Of a stretch of 64,000 bases of DNA, positions 1-7,661 are shown in pieces (positions within the stretch are counted from its first letter, which is position 1; each line of letters begins with the position of its first letter). Position numbers and translations under genes: made by a program. The notes under the pieces were generated by a model. It worked only from the letters and a program-made list of their open reading frames with translations. It had not been told where the DNA came from and ran no database searches. The DNA is taken from assembly GCF_001426375.1 (NCBI RefSeq), contig NZ_LMEO01000045.1:1174452-1238451 (forward strand), in the 5' to 3' direction. Source of the stretch: Paenibacillus sp. Root444D2 (GTDB taxonomy: Bacteria > Bacillota > Bacilli > Paenibacillales > NBRC-103111).

Positions 1-135
1 TGCTTTATCATTCTGTACTTCCATAAGAATCGATTCGTCTGTTACGGTGTCACCCGCTTTAACCAACAGCTTTACGATCTCGCCTTCATGAATGCCTTCA
101 CCAAGCTCTGGAAACTTGTATTCAAACAAAGCCAC
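1..135 (-). CDS. pdhC: Pyruvate dehydrogenase E2 (dihydrolipoamide acetyltransferase), N-terminal part
   Basis: Only the first 45 codons lie in the window; the gene runs off the left edge. The GTG start follows a TAGGAGG site. The translation begins VALFEYKFPELGEGIHEGE, the usual opening of the lipoyl domain of E2 acyltransferases. The window ends in VQNDKA, where lipoyl domains carry the modified lysine (usually in the DKA motif). E2 is the core of the pyruvate dehydrogenase complex and transfers acetyl groups to CoA. It lies 31 bp downstream of pdhB, in the operon order pdhA-pdhB-pdhC. Confidence 0.9.
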   Translation of the reverse strand, partial: MALFEYKFPELGEGIHEGEIVKLLVKAGDTVTDESILMEVQNDKA

Positions 136-166
136 GTGCACAACCTCCTATTACCTTCGACTGTGA

Positions 167-1147
167 TTAGAATTCGAGTACTTGATTAATGCCTGCAATG
201 ACACTTGCTGGACTAGGCAACCAAGCGTCTTCGATTTGAGCGAACGGATAGATTGTATCTGGCGGTGCAATACGCAAGACTGGAGCTTCCAGATGCAGGA
301 TCGCTTTTTCATTAATCTGTGCAATAACCTCTGCCGCTACACCGGATGTTTTTTGTGCTTCTTGTACGATAATCGCACGGTTTGTTTTCTTGATCGAAGC
401 TACAATTGTTTCGATATCAAGAGGAATCAGTGTACGCAAGTCGATAACTTCAACTTTCACACCTTGTGTTTTCTCGATCTCTTCCGCTGCTTTCACAGAT
501 GTGTGAACCATAGCGCCGTAAGTAATAACCGTCACATCTGAGCCCTCGCGAACAACATTTGCTTTACCAAGCTCAATGGTATATTCGCCTTCTGGTACTT
601 CTGCGCGGAATGCACGGTATAAGTTCAGATGCTCCATGAAGAAGACAGGGTCATTATCGCGAATCGCGGAAATGAGCAGTCCCTTCGCATCGTAAGGGTT
701 GGAAGGAACAACAACTTTAATACCTGGAGTTTGAACAAGCAAACCTTCGAGTGCATCCGTGTGAAGCTCAGCCGCTTTAACACCGCCACCAAAAGGTGTA
801 CGGAATACGATTGGAGCGTTGTAACGGCCGCCGGAACGGTAACGCATACGAGCTGCTTGCACGCAAATTTGGTCCAGCGCTTCATAAATAAAACCTACGA
901 ATTGAATTTCTGCAATCGGACGAAAGCCTTGAACTCCTAGACCAACCGCAAGTCCGCCGATAGCTGATTCAGCAAGAGGCGTATCGAATACGCGCTCTTC
1001 GCCGAATTCTTTCTGTAAACCTTCCGTAGCACGGAATACGCCACCAACATGGCCAACGTCTTCGCCGAACAAAATTACATTAGGATCTCTTTCCAGTTCA
1101 ACGCGCATTGCGTCTTTTATCGCTTGAATCATCGTCATTTGTGCCAT
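167..1147 (-). CDS. pdhB: Pyruvate dehydrogenase E1 component, beta subunit
   Basis: 326 residues, full family length (B. subtilis PdhB is 325). It opens MAQMTMIQAIKDAM and carries LFGEDVGHVGGVFRAT near residue 26, typical of the transketolase-like beta subunit. With PdhA it forms the thiamine-diphosphate E1 enzyme that decarboxylates pyruvate and acetylates the E2 lipoyl group. An ATG three codons in is an alternative start. The 96-bp gap after pdhA holds two units of the family A hairpin repeat ending just before TTAGGAGG, so this is an intra-operon gene with its own structured leader. Confidence 0.96.
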   Translation of the reverse strand: MAQMTMIQAIKDAMRVELERDPNVILFGEDVGHVGGVFRATEGLQKEFGEERVFDTPLAESAIGGLAVGLGVQGFRPIAEIQFVGFIYEALDQICVQAARMRYRSGGRYNAPIVFRTPFGGGVKAAELHTDALEGLLVQTPGIKVVVPSNPYDAKGLLISAIRDNDPVFFMEHLNLYRAFRAEVPEGEYTIELGKANVVREGSDVTVITYGAMVHTSVKAAEEIEKTQGVKVEVIDLRTLIPLDIETIVASIKKTNRAIIVQEAQKTSGVAAEVIAQINEKAILHLEAPVLRIAPPDTIYPFAQIEDAWLPSPASVIAGINQVLEF

Positions 1148-1169
1148 GACTTCTCCGTGCCTCCTAATT

Positions 1170-1239
1170 GTTTTCGTGAGAAAACTTGCTTCGTAAGCTT
1201 AAGCTGAGTTTTTCGCTAGAAAAACTGGCATCGTAAGCC
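1170..1239 (-). repeat. Family A hairpin repeat, two units, in pdhB leader
   Basis: Two units at about 1170-1200 and 1206-1239. Read in the gene direction each has a GCTTACGA-like block, then a hairpin with AGTTTT-type and AAAAC-type arms. The unit nearest pdhB ends with AAAAC directly before AATTAGGAGG, the pdhB ribosome binding site. The arms of the outer unit have compensating changes (AGTTTTT paired with AAAAACT), which suggests that the stem matters. The same element occurs at five other loci in this window. Confidence 0.8.
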
Positions 1240-1243
1240 TGAT

Positions 1244-2326
1244 TTATTTAAACGCTTGCTTCTGTTCTTCGAGATGTGCCGGTGTTACTTCGAACATAGA
1301 GTCAATTAGGCCTGGAACCGTCATTTTCTCTGTTTCTTCCGCTTTTTTGATATGTTCAGCAACCGTTGCTTTCGCTTCTTCTTTCACTTGAGCTTCTTCT
1401 TCTTCGCTCCAAAGACCTTTTTTAGTCAAGAACAGACGCATGCGCGTAAGCGGATCCTTAGGCTCCCAGTCACTCTCTTCATCTTTGGTTCGGTATTTCG
1501 TCGTATCATCCGCCAAGGAATGCGGACGGTAACGGTAAGTTAATGCTTCAATCAACGTAGCGCCTTCGCCTCTGCGTCCTCTTTCAGCAGCTTCGGTAAC
1601 AGCTTGAACAACAGCCAATACGTCCATTCCGTCAACTTGCACGCCTTTGATACCGGCAGCAAGTGCTTTATGCGCCACAGAAAGCGCACCTGTTTGCTTC
1701 GAATAAGGAGTCGTAATTGCATAACCGTTGTTTTGTACAAAATAAATGACAGGCAGCTTGAATGCTCCTGCAAAGTTCATGCCTTCGTAGAAATCGCCCT
1801 CGGAGCTTCCTCCGTCGCCTGTGTACGTAATCGCAACACGCGGTTGGTTACGTTTCTTGAATGCCATAGCTACACCGGTAGCATGCAAAATTTGAGCTCC
1901 GATGATGATTTGCGGCATAAGCACGTGTACATCCTGCGGAATTTGTCCGCCATGCTGATGACCGCGGGAATACAAAAATGCTTGATAAAGCGGAAGTCCG
2001 TGCCAAACGAGCTGCGGCATATCGCGGTAACCCGGGCAAATGAAATCGTCTTTATTTAATGCAAATTCACTACCGATCATCGAAGCTTCTTGTCCGGATA
2101 CCGGAGCATAGAAACCAAGACGTCCTTGGCGACCAAGATTAACTGCTCTTTCGTCCCATACGCGGGTGAATACCATTCTTCTCATTAGTTCTTTCAATTG
2201 GTCGTCACTAAGTTTAGGCATTTTGTCGGAATTAACAATGGTGCCATCTGGAGCTAGAACCTGTAAAGGCTCAACCTTCTCTGTGGTCACTTCATAATTC
2301 GCTTGGCTGACAAGTGGCTTACTCAT
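1244..2326 (-). CDS. pdhA: Pyruvate dehydrogenase E1 component, alpha subunit
   Basis: 360 residues, slightly under the usual 371. The thiamine diphosphate motif starts at GDGGSSEG (residues 170-177) and ends at NN (199-200), the spacing expected for E1 alpha. ATG follows a purine-rich AAGAGGTG site. It is the first gene of the pdh operon; the 264 bp upstream are AT-rich, with candidate sigma-A boxes that I could not assign to one start. It acts with PdhB in the cytoplasm. The LipL enzyme about 1 kb away belongs to the lipoylation pathway this complex needs. Confidence 0.96.
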   Translation of the reverse strand: MSKPLVSQANYEVTTEKVEPLQVLAPDGTIVNSDKMPKLSDDQLKELMRRMVFTRVWDERAVNLGRQGRLGFYAPVSGQEASMIGSEFALNKDDFICPGYRDMPQLVWHGLPLYQAFLYSRGHQHGGQIPQDVHVLMPQIIIGAQILHATGVAMAFKKRNQPRVAITYTGDGGSSEGDFYEGMNFAGAFKLPVIYFVQNNGYAITTPYSKQTGALSVAHKALAAGIKGVQVDGMDVLAVVQAVTEAAERGRRGEGATLIEALTYRYRPHSLADDTTKYRTKDEESDWEPKDPLTRMRLFLTKKGLWSEEEEAQVKEEAKATVAEHIKKAEETEKMTVPGLIDSMFEVTPAHLEEQKQAFK

Positions 2327-2485
2327 ACCATTTCACCTCTTATATGATTTTGATGCCTGCTAGCTTCACTTCTGTTATAGTATTATTATAAACCTGTTTT
2401 TGTGAATTGTACACCAGCATCCCTGTGGTATATGACCTTTTTTCAACAGAGTGAATAGTACAGTTCCCGAAAATATATAATACAG

Positions 2486-2513
2486 TTAACACAAAATTTA
2501 CAACTGCTATAAT
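2486..2513 (+). promoter_or_regulatory. Candidate sigma-A promoter for the esterase gene
   Basis: TTAACA at 2486-2491, a 16-bp spacer, and a perfect TATAAT at 2508-2513, about 78 bp upstream of the esterase ATG. The call rests on sequence match alone. Confidence 0.5.
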
Positions 2514-2590
2514 ACACATTACCCTCTAAACGACAAGCTTACACTTGCTACATGAAATTAGGTCTAAGAGAAAGTTAAAGGAGCACAACC

Positions 2591-3322
2591 ATGTCGGATG
2601 ACTCTCGCTTTTATAAAAGAACGATTGTGAAAGATGAACTCACCTCTGTCCTTCTCGGAGAAAATCGCACCCTGCGCATTTATCTCCCTCCCGGATACAA
2701 CGAACTGCTCTCCTATCCGGTCATTTATTGCCAAGATGGTGAGCAATTCTTTAATTTCGGCCGAATTGCGACTACGATCACACGCTGTATTCTAGATGAA
2801 GGCTTAGAGCCCGCCATTGTTGTCGGTGTGGATGTGAATAATAGTAACCGCACTTCGGAATATGCGCCTGAGGGTGAACGCCATGATGTGTACTGCCGTT
2901 TTTTCGCAGAGGAACTCCTCCCTTATGTAGAAAGCCGATATCCGATTCGATCCGAACGGAACGAACGCATTGTGGCGGGTGATTCCCTTGGTGGGACCGT
3001 GTCCTTGCATCTCGCCTTAGATTATCCTAGCCTTTTTTGCCGTGTTATATCCTTATCGGGCGCATTTTTCGACATTACCAGAGAACGTATCAAGGCAGAG
3101 GACGACTTATCGTGGCTGGAGCTGTATATGTTAATTGGCTTGGATGAGACAGATGTAAAAACGGAACGAGGTACTTTTGATTTCGTAAGAGAAAACCGTC
3201 TAGCCAAAGCTGAGATGGAAAATAAAAATGTTACCCTTCACTATATCGAGAAGCCTGGGAAACATTTATGGGGATTTTGGCAAGGAGAGTTGGACGCGGC
3301 CCTACATTATTTTCTAGCATGA
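2591..3322 (+). CDS. Alpha/beta-hydrolase esterase (Esterase D / Fes-like family)
   Basis: 243 residues, no signal peptide. The nucleophile elbow GDSLGG places the catalytic serine at 132. A C-terminal GKHLWGFW supplies the likely catalytic His225, and Asp186 is a possible third member. The N-terminal RIYLPPGYNE and YPVIYCQDG blocks are typical of the putative-esterase family that includes enterochelin esterase-like and esterase D proteins. AAAGGAG lies just before the ATG. The gene is monocistronic, divergent from pdhA, and ends at a bidirectional terminator shared with lipL. The substrate cannot be told from sequence. Confidence 0.85.
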   Translation: MSDDSRFYKRTIVKDELTSVLLGENRTLRIYLPPGYNELLSYPVIYCQDGEQFFNFGRIATTITRCILDEGLEPAIVVGVDVNNSNRTSEYAPEGERHDVYCRFFAEELLPYVESRYPIRSERNERIVAGDSLGGTVSLHLALDYPSLFCRVISLSGAFFDITRERIKAEDDLSWLELYMLIGLDETDVKTERGTFDFVRENRLAKAEMENKNVTLHYIEKPGKHLWGFWQGELDAALHYFLA

Positions 3323-3330
3323 TAACGCTA

Positions 3331-3380
3331 AAAAAAGCGGTCCACTTTCCGTCTCCTGACGCAAGTTGGGCCGCATTTAT
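3331..3380. terminator. Bidirectional terminator between esterase and lipL
   Basis: The arms GCGGTCCAC (3337-3345) and GTTGGGCCGC (3365-3374) pair with one wobble and a bulge. An A-run lies on the left and a T-rich tract on the right, so it can serve both convergent genes. Confidence 0.7.
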
Positions 3381-4205
3381 TTATACTTTAATCGCATAAC
3401 GCTGCTTCAAAAGCTCCATCATTTCCTGTATCTGATCTTCACTCGGATAGCCCGGGATATCCCTAGGACTCTGTACTTTCACTCCTTTTGTGGCCATCAC
3501 CTGTACCAAATTGTCTGTGAAACGCGTTGCACTTAACTCTATATGTAAACACTCCGATAAACTCGCCATACTTCCTGGCGCCACTGCCGGATAGTCGTTT
3601 GGTGATGCAGAACCCGCCGCGCGCTCGTAAAAGCTTCTTGCCAAAGATGCTTTTGCTTCACCCAAACCTTCCACGATAATGAATGCTTGAACCGATAAGG
3701 CATGCTGTTGTCTGCGCTGTGCAATGCCGCAAAACTTACGTCCACCAACACTTAGATCGAATTCCCCCGGACAAAATGAACCCATCACTTCACCCTGATC
3801 GATACGGTTGGTTATTGTACTCATGACATCTCTTATCAAAGCTACCATTAAATCGAAATCCTTGCGATGCTCCATGTCACCCGCACTTTTCGGTAACAAC
3901 AGGGATACATTCACGACGCCCAAATCGAGAGGCACTGCTGCACCTCCAGAGTTTCTTACAGCCGTATCAAAGCCTTGACTTAGCAGCCAATCGTTAGCCT
4001 CGGCCGCATTTGGTAGGCGACTATCTCTCAGTCCCATCACAAAGGCTCGTGGGTGCCTCCATACGTGCAGAATCGGCGGTGCTGTTTTACCTATTGCTCG
4101 ACATAAAAGTTCTTCCAGAGCAAAAGCATATAAAATCGGTTGCGCTGCAGTTTCACCGGATCGATCATGAATAACCAATGAAGAGGGTAGTTCTAAAGTC
4201 GTCAT
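3381..4205 (-). CDS. lipL: Octanoyl-[GcvH]:protein N-octanoyltransferase
   Basis: About 274 residues. It resembles B. subtilis LipL (YwfL) across its length: a DSRLP block near residue 64, AVRNSGGAAVPLD near 84, and GSFCPGEFDLSVGGRKF near 144. Cys147 (numbered from an ATG two codons upstream) is the expected acyl-thioester nucleophile and Lys159 the conserved lysine. LipL moves octanoyl groups from GcvH to E2 subunits before LipA inserts sulfur. I chose the ATG at 4205 because it lies 9 bp after AGGAG; the upstream ATG at 4211 is too close. Its position beside the pdh operon fits the role. Confidence 0.88.
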   Translation of the reverse strand: MTTLELPSSLVIHDRSGETAAQPILYAFALEELLCRAIGKTAPPILHVWRHPRAFVMGLRDSRLPNAAEANDWLLSQGFDTAVRNSGGAAVPLDLGVVNVSLLLPKSAGDMEHRKDFDLMVALIRDVMSTITNRIDQGEVMGSFCPGEFDLSVGGRKFCGIAQRRQQHALSVQAFIIVEGLGEAKASLARSFYERAAGSASPNDYPAVAPGSMASLSECLHIELSATRFTDNLVQVMATKGVKVQSPRDIPGYPSEDQIQEMMELLKQRYAIKV

Positions 4206-4446
4206 TTGCATAATCTCCTGAGCCTACGATTTGTATCCATGTACAGAATTGTAAGCGATACAAGCCTTTGCTGCAATAAAGAGCATGTACAGAAAGAGAA
4301 ACATTTTTCCTGAAAAATGGATATACAGCAAGTTTCCGTCAGAACTTGTCAAAAAACATCAAAATTTTGGAAAGAAATCAAAGGAATTTTAAGTTTTCTG
4401 TCGAAATAAAAATAAACCCAAATTTTTAATTAAGTAGGCGAGATTC

Positions 4447-5715
4447 TTGAATGTAATTGATGACTTACTACTCAATATACTAGCATTAACACTCCCCATC
4501 TTGCTTTGTCATATTTTAGTGTTGGATCGACCCGGTCCCTTCCACTTTAATGTTTCAAATCGAGCATTTATTGGGCTCATTTGTTCATTAGCAGCCATAT
4601 TCAGCATGTCTCATCCCTTTTTCACAACAACAGGCAACAATTTTGATCTGCGCACAATCCCTATACTGATTGCTTTCCTTTATGGCGGCATACGTTCAGG
4701 ACTGGTAGTCTCCGCAATTATTCTAGCCTATAGCTACTATGTCGACGGTTCTGATTTTTTATGGATTGTTACGCTGTCCGCTCTGCTTGTACCCTTCATC
4801 TTAGCTTTCATTGCACTTAGTAATTGGAAGCACCTTACCCCCAAAGTGATGTTTCCAAGTCTTCTTGCTTTTATTAGCGCTCTAGCAACCTTCTGTATGA
4901 CGATGCTTTATCGCATAGTTTCGAATGTACCTGTGGATAGAAGCTTTCTACTATATGGCTTAATATTCTGTATGGTTCAAATGCTGACGATGTGGATGTT
5001 AACCTATTTAATTGTTCGTATCAGTGAAAATGTAGCGATGCGCCAAGAAGTCCAGCGTTCCGAAAAGCTAAATGTGTTAAGCGAATTAGCTGCTTCTGTC
5101 GCCCATGAAATTCGCAACCCCATGACAGTTGCCCGCGGCTTTATGCAAATACTTAGCCAGTCTGAAGTGACAGAAGAGAAGAAACGCATCTATACGACCA
5201 TGGTTATTGAAGAAATCGACCGAGCACAAAGCATTATAACGGATTACTTATCCTTCGCTAAACCGCAAGCCGAGAAGCTTGAAAAGGTGGATGTGTCCAC
5301 CTTATCTCTCAAATTAAGCAATCTCATAAATCCTTACGCTTCAATGCGCGGTGTAGAAATTCTTATCGATATGGAGTCTTCTCTTGTGGTAAATGCCAAC
5401 AGCGAGAAAATGATACAATGCTTAGTTAATTTAACGAAAAACGGCATCGAGGCAATGCCCAGCGGAGGTACTCTGCAAATAACAGGCTTCAAGAAAAACG
5501 CTAAGGTTATTTTACAAATTAAAGATAACGGTGTTGGCATGACTCCAGAGCAGGTGAACCGTCTCGGAACACCCTTTTATTCTACGAAAAATAAAGGCAC
5601 CGGTCTTGGCATGATGGTCTCCTATAGAATCATCAAAACATTTGGCGGACTCATTGAAGTAACAAGCCAGCCAGACCAGGGAACCTGCTTCACGATTTCA
5701 TTACCTACCGTCTGA
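4447..5715 (+). CDS. Membrane sensor histidine kinase (sporulation-kinase type, orphan)
   Basis: 422 residues. Several hydrophobic segments between residues 8 and 190 resemble the LytS-like five-transmembrane sensor. A HisKA domain follows with the phospho-acceptor His220 in VAHEIRNP, then an ATPase domain with NLTKNGIEAMP, DNGVGM and GTGLGM. No response regulator is adjacent, as for KinB-type kinases that feed the Spo0 phosphorelay; that role is inferred. The start is TTG after a weak AGGCGAG. Its 3' end overlaps the convergent penicillin-binding protein gene by 15 bp. Confidence 0.85.
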   Translation: MNVIDDLLLNILALTLPILLCHILVLDRPGPFHFNVSNRAFIGLICSLAAIFSMSHPFFTTTGNNFDLRTIPILIAFLYGGIRSGLVVSAIILAYSYYVDGSDFLWIVTLSALLVPFILAFIALSNWKHLTPKVMFPSLLAFISALATFCMTMLYRIVSNVPVDRSFLLYGLIFCMVQMLTMWMLTYLIVRISENVAMRQEVQRSEKLNVLSELAASVAHEIRNPMTVARGFMQILSQSEVTEEKKRIYTTMVIEEIDRAQSIITDYLSFAKPQAEKLEKVDVSTLSLKLSNLINPYASMRGVEILIDMESSLVVNANSEKMIQCLVNLTKNGIEAMPSGGTLQITGFKKNAKVILQIKDNGVGMTPEQVNRLGTPFYSTKNKGTGLGMMVSYRIIKTFGGLIEVTSQPDQGTCFTISLPTV

Positions 5716-7515
5716 ATCACTTGCCAAAATATCCATAATCCCTTTGAACAACGGAATGGACTTATTGCTCTCGGTTGGATCCATGTTCTTAATAACAACA
5801 GAAACGGCATATTTCGGTGAATCAACAGGTCCATAACCAATAAACCACTGATTCACCTTTTCTTGCTTTCCGGTCTCAATTTGTGCCGTACCGGATTTCC
5901 CAGCCAGCTTCCATTTGGCATCCTTTAAGCCTTGTCCTGTTCCTTCGGTTACCACTTCCCTCATCCAGTTTACTAATGTACGACTGGTTGCTGCTGAAAC
6001 CCGCCCCGCCTCAGAATCTAATAATTGAATTGGAAATTTCTCCATCACACGATCCGTCTGATAACGAATTTCTTGTACTACTCTTGGTGAATAGCCCTTT
6101 CCACCATGCAGCAAGGTAACGACCATATTAGACGCCTGCAAAGGGGTCATCCTGACATCTCTTTGGCCAATGGCCGTTTGCATCAGCACTCCCTCATCGT
6201 TATGCGGGGTATGGGCTCCAAATAGCTGTCCTTGCTCCTCCGTATCCAATTGATGGAGGATTTGTTCGCTATCCGTCTTCCCCGTCCAGCCCACTTCATC
6301 CAATACACCAAGCTTATGTGCATAGCTTTCCAACTCAGCAGGTGTCAACCGCTGCATTACTCTGGCAAAGACAATATTGCAGGATTGCGCATAGCCCTGC
6401 TCTAAAGTTAATGGCCCATGTCCGTCTCTTCTCCAGCACGTAAAGCCATATTTCCCAAGAGCGCCTTCACAATTGAAAGTTTCTTTGGGATCAACGATTC
6501 CTTTATCCAATGCGGCTGCGGCTACAACTGTTTTGAAAATCGAGCCAGGCGCTGTAGCCTTGAGCGCATAATTGCTCCAGTTATTGCTAGCCAGATCGAC
6601 TTCTGTCTGATCAAAGTTAGGTCTGCTCGCCATCGCGACGATATCACCTTGTGCCACTTCCTGAACAACAGCTGCACCTTCACGAATATTTAGCTTATCC
6701 ATTAGGTTTTCAATTCGTTGCTGCACGCTTAAATCCAGTGTTGTCACTAATTTGACTGGATAGAAGGTATTATCAGGTGCAATCATTCGGGCGTCTAGGC
6801 CAGCTAGCGGTCTTTTTCCTGCGTCTGTAAAATAAGAGATTGACGTCTCACCAATGCCTCGAAGCCACAGATCGAACGTTTTCTCCAGTCCTGCACCTCC
6901 GATTTTCGAGGTTAGCGCAACCTTTCCTTTCTCCAGATCAGCACCGTAGATACTCATCACTCTATCCGGATTTTGCCCAATAAACCCGATCAATTGGCGA
7001 GCTGTCATGCCTGACGGATAGCGATCTTCCATCTTCACGACTTTCAAAAAGGGCAAGCCGAGGGCATTAATTTGCTCCTCCTGTTGATCGCTTAACATGA
7101 CTGGTTTTCCCCCCTCAGCAGTGCGCCACACTTGCGGCTCTTTCAAATCACGAGAGAATGCAAGCCATTGAACCGTATTCGTCCTCAAAATGCTAGCGAG
7201 CTGGTTTATTTGCTGAGGATTACCTTGATAGTAGCTATTAATAGGAAACGCCACTAGAGCTTTAATGATTTTCCCCGTCATCGGCTTTAAATCACGGTCT
7301 AAGATTTCTCCACGGCCGCTTTCCAGCACAAGGGCCCGCTGCCTTTGTACGACTGAGTTTTTGACCAAATTAACCCCTCGTGAGGAGTAACTTTCCGTCG
7401 TGGCAATTTGTATCCAAAAAAGCTTGCCAACGATCCCTATAAACAAGAGTAAGATCGTGAGCAGAACAAGAAAGATTCGGCGTTTCTCTAAAGACGATAA
7501 TGGTTTAATCCTCAT
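5701..7515 (-). CDS. Class B penicillin-binding protein (PbpI/PBP4b-like transpeptidase)
   Basis: 604 residues. A short cytoplasmic head and one membrane anchor (about residues 13-36) precede a dimerisation domain with the RGEILDRD block. The transpeptidase domain has all three signatures: Ser325 and Lys328 in GSIFK, SCN at 378-380, and KSGT at 540-543. It cross-links peptidoglycan at the outer membrane face. The length and architecture fit the PBP2/PbpI group, some members of which are sporulation-specific, but the subgroup is an inference. ATG is 8 bp after AAGGAG. Confidence 0.88.
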   Translation of the reverse strand: MRIKPLSSLEKRRIFLVLLTILLLFIGIVGKLFWIQIATTESYSSRGVNLVKNSVVQRQRALVLESGRGEILDRDLKPMTGKIIKALVAFPINSYYQGNPQQINQLASILRTNTVQWLAFSRDLKEPQVWRTAEGGKPVMLSDQQEEQINALGLPFLKVVKMEDRYPSGMTARQLIGFIGQNPDRVMSIYGADLEKGKVALTSKIGGAGLEKTFDLWLRGIGETSISYFTDAGKRPLAGLDARMIAPDNTFYPVKLVTTLDLSVQQRIENLMDKLNIREGAAVVQEVAQGDIVAMASRPNFDQTEVDLASNNWSNYALKATAPGSIFKTVVAAAALDKGIVDPKETFNCEGALGKYGFTCWRRDGHGPLTLEQGYAQSCNIVFARVMQRLTPAELESYAHKLGVLDEVGWTGKTDSEQILHQLDTEEQGQLFGAHTPHNDEGVLMQTAIGQRDVRMTPLQASNMVVTLLHGGKGYSPRVVQEIRYQTDRVMEKFPIQLLDSEAGRVSAATSRTLVNWMREVVTEGTGQGLKDAKWKLAGKSGTAQIETGKQEKVNQWFIGYGPVDSPKYAVSVVIKNMDPTESNKSIPLFKGIMDILASDSDGR

Positions 7516-7611
7516 GCTCCTGACTCCTTCTAACTAACGATAACTGCTGTTGCTTTCAGTATCGTCATTCCTGCTCATGGTCAAACTGCCCGCTCCACGT
7601 TAATGCTCAAT

Positions 7612-7643
7612 AAAAAAATCCACCCTCCTAAATGGAGAGTGGA
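7612..7643 (-). terminator. Terminator of the chemoreceptor gene
   Basis: The arms TCCACCCTCC and GGAGAGTGGA pair at 9 of 10 positions around a short AT loop. In the minus direction they are followed by a run of seven T. Confidence 0.85.
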
Positions 7644-7661
7644 CAACGTATTCTATGATAC